Of a stretch of 5,797 bases of DNA, positions 1-5,741 are shown piece by piece (position 1 is the first letter of the stretch; every line of letters starts with the position of its first letter). The DNA comes from Bacteroidota bacterium. GTDB taxonomy: Bacteria > Bacteroidota > Bacteroidia > Bacteroidales > CG2-30-32-10. The notes beneath the pieces were generated by a model, which saw only the letters and a program-made list of their open reading frames with translations, did not search any database and was not told where the DNA came from. The translations under genes and the position numbers were made by a program. The stretch lies in NCBI GenBank assembly GCA_013334735.1, contig JAAXXA010000201.1, positions 1 through 5,797 of the forward strand. The letters run 5' to 3'.

Positions 1-24
1 AATTTTTTTAAAAATATATTTTCA

Positions 25-32
25 TAAATTTG
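25..32 (+). promoter_or_regulatory. Candidate Bacteroidota -7 promoter element upstream of the sugar operon
   Basis: The octamer TAAATTTG matches the Bacteroidota -7 consensus TAnnTTTG. It lies about 108 bases before the first start codon, which would leave a long AT-rich leader. No TTTG-like -33 element is seen at the expected distance; the upstream stretch is mostly T and A and sits at the window edge. Chance matches are easy in DNA this AT-rich. The rest of 1-139 shows no ORF, hairpin or RNA motif that I can support. The operon could also be transcribed from a promoter before the window. Confidence 0.22.
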
Positions 33-139
33 TAAGGTAATGAAAGTTTATTTGTAGTAGATAAATATAGAATATTATTACGTAAACCTTTAAGTCTATT
101 AACTTTTACACAATAATTTTAATAAAATAATTTCTTTAA

Positions 140-943
140 ATGAATATTGTTGAAACAAAAAACCTGCAAAAAAAACTTCGCTTAAAGCTGCTTGAAATGT
201 ACTTTAAAGCTAATGCCGGTCATATTGGGTGTTCATTAAGTTGTATAGATATATTAATTTCTGTTTTTTTTAATTTTAAGAAAAAAGAAGATGTTTTTAT
301 TCTATCAAAAGGTCATGCTGCTGTAGCGTTATATTGTTGTTTAAATGAAATTGGAGAAATATCTGATGATGAATTGAACACATTTTATAAAGATGGAACA
401 AAGCTTCCTGCGCACCCTGCACCTAATTCCTTTGAAAGTATTCCCTTTGCAACCGGTTCTTTGGGACATGGATTCCCTTTGGCTGCGGGAATAGCTAAAG
501 CAAAAAAAATTAAAAATGAAAAATCGTTTGTTTATGTGTTAATTTCTGATGGAGATACAAACGAAGGTACTACATGGGAAACAGCTCATTTTGCATCAAA
601 ACATGAATTAAATAATTTAATTGTAATTATTGATAAAAATAAAATTCAGGGATTTGACAGAACTGATAATGTACTTGGAGATACTGCTAAAAAAGAAAAG
701 TGGATAGAAATGGGGTTCGAGGTTAAAGAGATTGCTGACGGACATGATATAAGCGAAATATCTAATTCAATTGATTTTTTGAAAAAAATAAAAAATAATA
801 AACCCAAAATGTTGATTGCAAATACAATTAAAGGAAAAGGGGTTTCTTATATGGAAAATACTATTGACTGGCATTACTGGCCAATGAATGAGAATCAATA
901 CAATCAGGCTATTCAGGAAATAAACGAAAAATATAATGCGTAG
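140..943 (+). CDS. Transketolase-like protein, N-terminal (TPP-binding) subunit
   Basis: This 267-residue protein matches the first half of a transketolase, the part that binds thiamine diphosphate (TPP) and Mg. Visible motifs in order are GHIG at residues 27-30, SKGHA at 56-60, GSLGHG at 106-111, the TPP/Mg segment starting SDGDTNEG at 136-143 with DKN at 165-167, and KGKGV (231-235) followed by E239, N240 and WHY (244-246). These histidines and acidic residues are the usual cofactor and substrate ligands, so the protein looks active. Full transketolases are about 620-670 residues; here the second half is the next gene, as in known two-subunit forms. The start is the first ATG after an AT-rich leader without a clear Shine-Dalgarno. 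The stop overlaps the next start by 8 bases, suggesting translational coupling and a 1:1 complex. The context points to sugar precursor synthesis rather than housekeeping pentose-phosphate metabolism. The family call is strong; the substrate is unknown. Confidence 0.93.
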   Translation: MNIVETKNLQKKLRLKLLEMYFKANAGHIGCSLSCIDILISVFFNFKKKEDVFILSKGHAAVALYCCLNEIGEISDDELNTFYKDGTKLPAHPAPNSFESIPFATGSLGHGFPLAAGIAKAKKIKNEKSFVYVLISDGDTNEGTTWETAHFASKHELNNLIVIIDKNKIQGFDRTDNVLGDTAKKEKWIEMGFEVKEIADGHDISEISNSIDFLKKIKNNKPKMLIANTIKGKGVSYMENTIDWHYWPMNENQYNQAIQEINEKYNA

Positions 944-1853
944 AATTTTTGCAGAAAAAGTAAAGCAAATTGTAACACAAGATAAAAACACTATTTTCTT
1001 AACGGGAGATATTGGCTTTAACGCGCTTGAAGAAGTTAAGGAAATAATGCAGGAAAGGTTTGTAAATACCGGAGTTGCCGAGCAAAGTATGATTTCTGTT
1101 GCAGCAGGAATGGCGCATCAGGGCTTTCAGGTTTTTTGTTATAGTATTGCGCCGTTTGTAACATACAGATGCCTTGAACAAATCAGAAATGATGTTTGTT
1201 TTCATAATATGCCTGTTTATATTGTTGGTAATGGTGGTGGATATGGTTATGGAATAATGGGTTCATCTCATCATGCAATTGAAGATATTGCAATTTTGTC
1301 AGCATTGCCGAACATACATTGTTATGTGCCTTCTTTTAAAGAAGATGTTGATGTTTGTTTAAAAAATATTATTTCGGAAAAAAAACCTGCTTATCTTCGG
1401 CTTGGTTTGGCTAAACCAAATAATTTTTCAAATAATTCAGATGAATTTTTTAATAAACTAACTAATTGTTCAAACCCTAAAATTACTGTTGTTGCTTGCG
1501 GTCCTGTTGCAAATAATTTATTTGAATCAATTCAGTTTGCCGGTTTACAAAACAATACAGAGGTATTCAATATTACTAAAATACCATATTCGGAATTAAC
1601 ACTGGAGTTTTTAAATAGTATTGATAAAACAAAAAAAGTATTGATTATTGAAGAACATACAAGTATTGGTGGTATTGGTCAGCAGATAGCGCATGATATA
1701 TTATCAAAAGGTATTAAACTTGATTTTTTTAAAACTCTTTATGCAAAGGGGTATCCTACTTCTGAATATGGCAGTCAGCAATTCCATTTAAAACAATCAG
1801 GTATGGACATAAATAATATTGCAGATATAATAACCAAACAATGTAAATTATAG
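936..1853 (+). CDS. Transketolase-like protein, C-terminal (pyrimidine-binding plus C-terminal domain) subunit
   Basis: This 305-residue protein supplies the second half of a transketolase. Residues 1 to about 165 form the pyrimidine-binding domain: GVAEQ at 46-50 carries the conserved glutamate (E49) that activates the TPP aminopyrimidine, followed by a glycine-rich segment at 98-109 and SSHHAIED at 110-117. Residues from about 180 form the transketolase C-terminal domain, with the typical EEHTSIGGIG at 239-248. It should pair with the product of the preceding gene to transfer a two-carbon ketol unit between sugars. E1 subunits of 2-oxoacid dehydrogenases and DXP synthase share this fold, but the N-terminal partner and the absence of lipoyl-enzyme genes favour transketolase. 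ATG 936 lies inside the end of the upstream gene, with no separate ribosome site. Four bases separate the stop from the next gene. No truncation or missing key residue was seen. Confidence 0.92.
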   Translation: MRRIFAEKVKQIVTQDKNTIFLTGDIGFNALEEVKEIMQERFVNTGVAEQSMISVAAGMAHQGFQVFCYSIAPFVTYRCLEQIRNDVCFHNMPVYIVGNGGGYGYGIMGSSHHAIEDIAILSALPNIHCYVPSFKEDVDVCLKNIISEKKPAYLRLGLAKPNNFSNNSDEFFNKLTNCSNPKITVVACGPVANNLFESIQFAGLQNNTEVFNITKIPYSELTLEFLNSIDKTKKVLIIEEHTSIGGIGQQIAHDILSKGIKLDFFKTLYAKGYPTSEYGSQQFHLKQSGMDINNIADIITKQCKL

Positions 1854-1857
1854 GCTA

Positions 1858-3855
1858 ATGAAATATTCAGAGTTCACAATTGATGATAAAATAAAAAAGC
1901 TCGAAGGACCTATTTTTGTTTTTGGCGCAAGCGGATTTATCGGCGCAAATTTCATAGAAAATATAGCGAAAAACAGAAAAGATTATTATGCAATTACCCA
2001 CGACTCTAATATCGCGTGGCGTCTTCGTTTATTAAATATTCCTTTCGAAAATATTATACATTGTGATATTACTTCAAAGCATTCCGTTGACTCAGCTTTT
2101 AAAAAATATAATCCCAAATCGGTATTTAATTTTGCAGCCCACGGGGCATATTCCAAACAAACGGATACCAACTTAATTCATGAAACTAATTATATAGGAA
2201 CATTAAATATATTACAGGCTTGTGAAAATGTGAGTTGTTATATACATGCCGGAACAAGTTCTGAATATGGCACTAATTGCGTTGCCCCTAAAGAAAACGA
2301 AGAGCTTCATCCTAATAGTCATTATGCTGTTTCAAAGGCATCAACAAATTTTTTAATTGAATATTTTGCCAAGTATTATAATGTCCCTGCCATAAATTTA
2401 CGCTTATATTCAGTGTATGGAAAATGGGAGGAACCCGATAGATTAATTCCAAGATTAATTGAAAATGTCCGCAAAGAAAAATTACCGCCATTTGTTTCTC
2501 CTGAAATAAGCAGAGACTTCCTTTATGTTACAGATTGCATTGAAGCATTTTTTGACAGCGCATTGAATATAACTCCCGAAATATATGGTGAATCATTTAA
2601 TATTGCTTCAGGCAAAAAAGTTACAATTGCCGAACTAGTTGAATTATGTCGAAAAGAATTTTGCATAAATGATAAACCTGAATGGAATTCGATGAACGAC
2701 AGAAAGTGGGATTTGCAGGATTGGTACGGCAATGCAGACAAAGCAAACGAAAAATTAAAATGGAGATGTAAAACTAAATTGGCAGATGGTTTAAAACTTA
2801 CTTTTGATTGGCAAAATGAAATTAATTATGAGGAAAATATATTGCCTTCGTTTGAGGATAGAAAATTAAACAGAAAGATTTCATGCGTTATCGCTTGTTA
2901 TAAGGATGCTCAGGCAATTCCTATGATGTATGAACGCCTGATTAAAATGTTTAGCGAGCTAAAAGTTCGGTATGAAATAATATTTGTTAACGATTGTTCT
3001 CCTGATAATACTGATGAGGTTATAGCAGAAATTTGTAATAAAGATTCAAATGTAATAGGAATAAAACATTCTCGAAATTTTGGTTCTCAGGCGGCATTTG
3101 TAAGTGGAATGGAAATTTCAACAGGCGACGGAGTTGTATTAATGGATGGCGATTTACAGGATCCACCTGAAATAATTCCTGATTTTTATGCTAAATGGAT
3201 TGAGGGCTACGAAGTAGTTTATGGCGTTAGAGTAAAAAGAGAAATGTCGCCTGTTATGGGTTTGCTTTACAAAGCATTTTACAGGATATTCAGCAAATTG
3301 TCTTATATAAAAATACCAGTTGATGCAGGAGATTTTTCTTTGATAGATAAAAAAGTTGTTAAGGAATTAATAAAATTACCCGAAACAGAACAGTTCCTGC
3401 GGGGATTAAGAGCTTGGGTCGGATTTAATCAAATTGGAGTTCCTTATGTCCGACCGGAAAGAATGTTTGGTGTGTCAACTAATAACTGGCGAAAAAATAT
3501 TGCATGGGCGAAAAAAGCTATATTCTCTTTTAGTTTTCTGCCTTTGGAATTTTTAAGTTTTTTTGGTTTAGTATTAACAGGGATATCCTTTCTTGCATTA
3601 ATAACTCAGGTAATTTTGAAATTCATAATGCCTGATACACCGCAAGGTCTGACAACAGTTATAGTTTTGGTTTTATTTTTTGGAGGAATACAATTATTAG
3701 CCGTATCAATTATTGGAGAATACATCAGCAAAATTTTTGAAGAAACCAAGAAACGTCCTAAGTTCATCAGAACGTCTATTCGCAAAGGAAATAAGAATTA
3801 TAATACAAGTGATAAAATCGAAAATTTTATAAGCGAAAGACAAACCAATGATTAA
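1858..3855 (+). CDS. Fusion protein: extended SDR NAD-dependent sugar epimerase/dehydratase + GT2 polyprenyl-phosphate glycosyltransferase
   Basis: The 665-residue product has two enzyme halves. Residues about 17-320 are an extended short-chain dehydrogenase/reductase: GASGFIG at 23-29 binds NAD(P), D70 lies in CDIT, AGTSSEYG at 131-138 carries the catalytic serine region, and Y156/K160 form the YxxxK pair. Such enzymes epimerise, dehydrate or decarboxylate nucleotide sugars. Residues about 338-635 are a GT-A glycosyltransferase of family 2: ISCVIACYKD starts at 341, NDCSPDNT at 378-385, and MDGDLQDPPE at 429-438 holds the metal- and sugar-binding aspartates. Two membrane segments follow (about 560-588 and 598-620), then the cytosolic GEYISKIFEETKKRP tail, as in GtrB/ArnC/dolichol-phosphate-mannose-synthase relatives. 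These load a sugar onto undecaprenyl (polyprenyl) phosphate at the inner membrane. The fusion suggests direct hand-over of the SDR product, comparable in logic to ArnA working with ArnC. The two domains are usually separate proteins. The reading frame is continuous with no sign of a joining error. The exact sugar is unknown. Confidence 0.9.
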   Translation: MKYSEFTIDDKIKKLEGPIFVFGASGFIGANFIENIAKNRKDYYAITHDSNIAWRLRLLNIPFENIIHCDITSKHSVDSAFKKYNPKSVFNFAAHGAYSKQTDTNLIHETNYIGTLNILQACENVSCYIHAGTSSEYGTNCVAPKENEELHPNSHYAVSKASTNFLIEYFAKYYNVPAINLRLYSVYGKWEEPDRLIPRLIENVRKEKLPPFVSPEISRDFLYVTDCIEAFFDSALNITPEIYGESFNIASGKKVTIAELVELCRKEFCINDKPEWNSMNDRKWDLQDWYGNADKANEKLKWRCKTKLADGLKLTFDWQNEINYEENILPSFEDRKLNRKISCVIACYKDAQAIPMMYERLIKMFSELKVRYEIIFVNDCSPDNTDEVIAEICNKDSNVIGIKHSRNFGSQAAFVSGMEISTGDGVVLMDGDLQDPPEIIPDFYAKWIEGYEVVYGVRVKREMSPVMGLLYKAFYRIFSKLSYIKIPVDAGDFSLIDKKVVKELIKLPETEQFLRGLRAWVGFNQIGVPYVRPERMFGVSTNNWRKNIAWAKKAIFSFSFLPLEFLSFFGLVLTGISFLALITQVILKFIMPDTPQGLTTVIVLVLFFGGIQLLAVSIIGEYISKIFEETKKRPKFIRTSIRKGNKNYNTSDKIENFISERQTND

Positions 3856-4564
3856 CGTACAAGACGACAGAGGATATAATCAGGGATATAGAGATTCGGC
3901 TGCTATGCAGATCAGAACAAAAAGAAGGGTTGATTATATTATAGGTTTGATGAAGAATGATGAAAAAAAAGATGTGCTTGAAATTGGTTGTGGTAGGGGT
4001 GAAATTTCAAATTATATAGCATCCGAAACTAAAAATTTTGTTTTAGGAACTGATATTTGTGTTCCGTTTATTGAATTAGCAAAGTCAGGATATAAGCGGG
4101 ATAATTTGGAATTTATGGTTTTAGATTTTAATAAACCAGAGGAAATTGAAAACAGGAAATTTGATTATGTTATTGGAAATGGAATATTGCATCATCTGTA
4201 TTATAATATTGACGAAACATTAATAAATCTGAGAAAACTTTTAAAGTCTGGAGGTAAGATAATTTTTTTAGAACCAAATCTTTTAAACCCTTATTGTTAT
4301 ATGATTTTTAATACATTGCCTTTTTTTAGAAAAATGGCAAAACTGGAACCAACTGAAAAAGCATTTTCTAGAAAATTTATAATAAAGAAGTTAATAAAAA
4401 ATCAATTTGTTGATATTGATGTGAAGTATAAAGATTTTCTTCTTCCGGTAATTCCAAAACCACTTATTAAATTTGTAATAATTGTTGGCGATTTTTTTGA
4501 AAAAATTCCTTTTGTAAGAGCTATATCACAATCGTTATTTATCAGCGCAACTGGAACAAAATAA
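3848..4564 (+). CDS. Class I SAM-dependent methyltransferase
   Basis: This 238-residue protein has a Rossmann-type methyltransferase core. Motif I is VLEIGCGRG at residues 43-51, the SAM-ribose acidic residue is D69 in GTDI, VLDF at 91-94 fits motif II, GILHHL at 112-117 is the usual post-motif segment, and GGKIIFLEPN at 135-144 is the later strand. Beyond about residue 195 the chain is hydrophobic with basic residues (IPKPLIKFVIIVGDFF), which could lie on the membrane or line a lipid-like substrate site, though I do not claim a true transmembrane helix. ATG 3848 overlaps the end of the fusion gene by 8 bases, the same overlap as between the two transketolase genes, so coupling is likely. The inferred role is O-, C- or N-methylation of the sugar or lipid-linked intermediate made by the operon. 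Methylation of ubiquinone/menaquinone-type substrates is an alternative the fold does not exclude. It is the last gene of the operon. Confidence 0.88.
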   Translation: MINVQDDRGYNQGYRDSAAMQIRTKRRVDYIIGLMKNDEKKDVLEIGCGRGEISNYIASETKNFVLGTDICVPFIELAKSGYKRDNLEFMVLDFNKPEEIENRKFDYVIGNGILHHLYYNIDETLINLRKLLKSGGKIIFLEPNLLNPYCYMIFNTLPFFRKMAKLEPTEKAFSRKFIIKKLIKNQFVDIDVKYKDFLLPVIPKPLIKFVIIVGDFFEKIPFVRAISQSLFISATGTK

Positions 4565-4613
4565 TTTAATTTATTGAAACTTTTATGCTTGCCAGCGTAT
4601 GGTGTAAAAAAAA

Positions 4614-4634
4614 TTATTTGATTGGTATGAATAA
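4614..4634 (+). pseudogene. Relic of a transposase gene: last six codons and stop
   Basis: These 21 bases encode LFDWYE plus a stop and are identical, codon for codon, to the end of the intact transposase gene at 5530-5550. Upstream of 4614 the match decays: an A-rich run and an in-frame stop (4605-4607) replace the coding sequence, with only scattered similarity further back (for example ATTGAAAC near 4573-4580). The downstream DNA stays aligned with the intact copy with no gap for the rest of the repeat. This is therefore the tail of a second transposase copy, either deleted by recombination or carried as part of a non-autonomous repeat unit. Confidence 0.75.
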
Positions 4635-4638
4635 TTAT

Positions 4639-4708
4639 CAGGACGCTCCTCCGGAGCTTTGATGTTTTTAAATAAATGTTTTTTATAAACAGTATGCTCC
4701 TCTGGAGC
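4639..4708 (+). repeat. REP-like palindrome pair, forward orientation, copy 1
   Basis: There are two palindromes 51 bases apart. The first (4645-4657) pairs GCTCC with GGAGC around a TCC loop. The second (4696-4708) has the same arms around TCT. Each is preceded by CAG plus a K base (CAGGAC at 4639-4644 and CAGTAT at 4690-4695), and the second by the longer block TATAAACAGTA at 4684-4694. Single-stranded DNA here would form two small hairpins, the usual recognition form for Y1 transposases of the IS200/RAYT group. In RNA they could also slow polymerase or protect the 3' end of the upstream operon transcript, but no U-run follows directly, so a classical terminator is not supported. Confidence 0.82.
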
Positions 4709-4825
4709 AATTTAAAACCGTTGATAATATTATAAAAATTAATTAATGGAAATTTATTTAAGCGTTTAAAAAAGAAATAAAATAGGAAGTGTCAGTCTAT
4801 CAATATTAATTTATTCAAGTATTTA

Positions 4826-4896
4826 GCTACGTAGTAGCGTACTGTTTATAGAAACAAAGTTTATAATTAATTTAAAGCTCCGTTAGGAGCGACCTG
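4826..4896 (-). repeat. REP-like palindrome pair, inverted orientation, copy 1
   Basis: Palindromes lie at 4826-4838 (GCTAC-GTA-GTAGC) and 4877-4890 (GCTCC-GTTA-GGAGC), 51 bases apart. Read on the minus strand the segment starts CAGGTC, then a GCTCC palindrome, then TATAAACAGTA (plus-strand 4840-4850), then the GCTAC palindrome. That is the same order and spacing as the forward pair at 4639-4708, so the two pairs form an inverted couple about 117 bases apart, as in bacterial BIMEs. Confidence 0.8.
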
Positions 4897-4952
4897 CACT
4901 TCGAGCAAAGAGTGATTTCATTAAAAAAGGTAAATTATTTGTGAATAAAATA

Positions 4953-4960
4953 TACATTTG
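4953..4960 (+). promoter_or_regulatory. Candidate Bacteroidota -7 element upstream of the transposase
   Basis: TACATTTG matches TAnnTTTG. It lies in the only unique part (about 4897-4986) between two inverted palindrome pairs and about 130 bases before the transposase start. The nearest upstream TTTG (4938-4941) is only 11 bases away, too close for a normal -33 element, so this is weak. If real, the transcript leader would contain both left-end hairpins, which could affect transposase translation. Confidence 0.25.
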
Positions 4961-4986
4961 CGTAACATCATTTAAATAATTTTTTT

Positions 4987-5057
4987 GCTACGTAGTAGCT
5001 TACTGTTTATAGAACCAAAGTTAAAAATTAATTAAAAGCTCTGTTAGGAGCGCCCTG
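4987..5057 (-). repeat. REP-like palindrome pair, inverted orientation, left end of the transposase unit
   Basis: Palindromes lie at 4987-4999 (GCTAC-GTA-GTAGC) and 5038-5051 (GCTCT-GTTA-GGAGC, with one T-G wobble on the plus strand). The segment aligns to 4826-4896 at a constant 161-base offset without gaps. On the minus strand it begins CAGGGC and contains TATAAACAGTA (plus-strand 5001-5011). It is the inverted counterpart of the pair at 5555-5624 on the other side of the transposase gene. Similarity is strong at the palindromes and the TATAAACAGTA block and weak in the AT-rich middle. Confidence 0.82.
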
Positions 5058-5088
5058 TAACCTTAAAATAAATAATCTGTAAATAACT

Positions 5089-5550
5089 ATGGCAAACACC
5101 TTTTCACAAATGTATGTTCAAATTGTTTTTGCGGTTAGAAATCGCGAAAATATTATCCCCCAAAAAAATAATGAAGAACTCCATAAATACATATCAGGTG
5201 TAATAAAAAATCGTGGACAAAAATTATTGGCTGTAAATTGTATGCCTGATCATGTACATATTTTTGTCGGATTCAAACCCAACATTTGCATTTCCGATTT
5301 AGTTCGGGACATCAAAACTGCAACATCAATGTTTATTAAAGAAAGAAGATGGGTAAAGGGCCTGTTTTATTGGCAGGAAGGATTCGGGTCTTTTACCTAT
5401 TCTCATTCACAGTTAACCGATGTCATAAATTATATAAATAATCAGGAAGAACATCATCATAAAAAATCATTTAAAGAAGAATACATAGAATTATTGAAAC
5501 AATTCGATATTGAATACGATGAAAAATATTTATTTGATTGGTATGAATAA
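5089..5550 (+). CDS. Y1 (HUH) transposase, IS200/REP-associated tyrosine transposase type
   Basis: This 153-residue protein is the usual size for a single-domain Y1 transposase (TnpA/RAYT). The metal-binding HUH motif is HVH at residues 55-57 in MPDHVHIFV. The likely nucleophile is Y115 in INYINNQEEHH, with Q119 one helical turn on and a histidine cluster at 122-124. The FYWQEGFGSFTYS segment at 93-105 is also typical of this family. It would nick and rejoin single-stranded DNA at hairpin-marked ends. The start ATG 5089 follows a short AT-rich leader and the left palindrome pair; no strong Shine-Dalgarno is visible. The gene appears intact, with both catalytic motifs present, and its final codons are duplicated upstream at 4614-4634. 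Inverted palindrome pairs on both sides favour a RAYT-like role over an ordinary IS200, but sequence reading alone does not separate the two fully. No relation to the sugar operon is expected beyond proximity. Confidence 0.92.
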   Translation: MANTFSQMYVQIVFAVRNRENIIPQKNNEELHKYISGVIKNRGQKLLAVNCMPDHVHIFVGFKPNICISDLVRDIKTATSMFIKERRWVKGLFYWQEGFGSFTYSHSQLTDVINYINNQEEHHHKKSFKEEYIELLKQFDIEYDEKYLFDWYE

Positions 5551-5554
5551 TTAC

Positions 5555-5624
5555 CAGTACGCTCCTCTGGAGCTTTGAAGTTTTTAAATAAATGTTTTTT
5601 ATAAACAGTATGCTCCTCTGGAGC
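5555..5624 (+). repeat. REP-like palindrome pair, forward orientation, right end of the transposase unit
   Basis: Palindromes at 5561-5573 and 5612-5624 are both GCTCC-TCT-GGAGC, 51 bases apart. They are preceded by CAGTAC (5555-5560) and, for the second, TATAAACAGTA (5600-5610). The first starts just 10 bases after the transposase stop. The pair mirrors the inverted pair at 4987-5057 and duplicates 4639-4708. Confidence 0.84.
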
Positions 5625-5741
5625 AATTTAAAACCATTGATAATATTGTAAAAATTAATTAATGGAAATTTATTTAAGCGTTTAAAAAAGAAATAAAATA
5701 GGAAGTGTCAGTCTATTAATATTAATTTATTCAAGTATTTA

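Larger units (their letters stand above)
4614..4881 (+). repeat. Direct repeat, copy 1 (268 bases; copy 2 at 5530-5797)
   Basis: This segment aligns to 5530-5797 at a constant offset of 916 bases without a single gap, with about a dozen mismatches by eye (roughly 95% identity). It holds the transposase gene tail, a palindrome pair, a spacer and the start of the next inverted palindrome pair. The repeat may extend further, because copy 2 is cut by the window edge. The unbroken alignment points to a recent duplication or to spread as one unit. Recombination between the copies would remove 916 bases including the whole transposase gene. Confidence 0.9.
4987..5624 (+). mobile_element. RAYT/IS200-like unit: transposase gene between inverted palindrome pairs
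   Basis: The minimal unit visible is a left inverted palindrome pair, the transposase gene 5089-5550, and the right forward pair ending at 5624. IS200/IS605 ends normally carry hairpins but not long inverted terminal repeats, whereas genes for REP-associated tyrosine transposases (RAYTs) are flanked by REP palindromes in inverted pairs. The layout here fits the latter. True cleavage sites and outer borders cannot be fixed from one copy, and the conserved DNA continues past 5624 to the next pair. No accessory tnpB/IscB-type gene is present in the window. Confidence 0.7.

Noticed and set aside
767..1205. Two minus-strand ORFs (767-991 and 999-1205) inside the transketolase genes
   Set aside because: They are antisense to strongly conserved transketolase motifs and have no domain features, so they are frame shadows.
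1858..3855. The fusion gene as two genes joined by an error
   Set aside because: The reading frame is continuous, the linker (about residues 320-338) is a plausible hydrophilic connector, and no internal stop or good internal start is seen at the junction. Only an independent read or orthologues could fully exclude this.
4585..4600. Weak hairpin (GCT-TGCC-AGC core) just before the transposase relic as an extra degenerate palindrome
   Set aside because: Only a 3-bp core stem, with no CAGK tag or TATAAACAGTA block; it cannot be told from chance.
4645..4708. Palindrome pair downstream of the operon as a rho-independent terminator
   Set aside because: Stems are only 5 bp, no U-run follows directly, and the same palindromes recur upstream of and around the transposase as part of its repeat family. 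A secondary effect on transcript ends remains possible.
4402..4710. Minus-strand ORF of 102 codons across the end of the methyltransferase gene and the first palindrome pair
   Set aside because: Most of it lies antisense to a clear coding sequence and the rest crosses repeat DNA. The translation shows no recognisable domain.
5016..5023. Minus-strand TAACTTTG as a promoter -7 element inside the left palindrome pair
   Set aside because: It is not kept in the other two copies of the pair, has no -33 partner, and would drive no gene on that strand.
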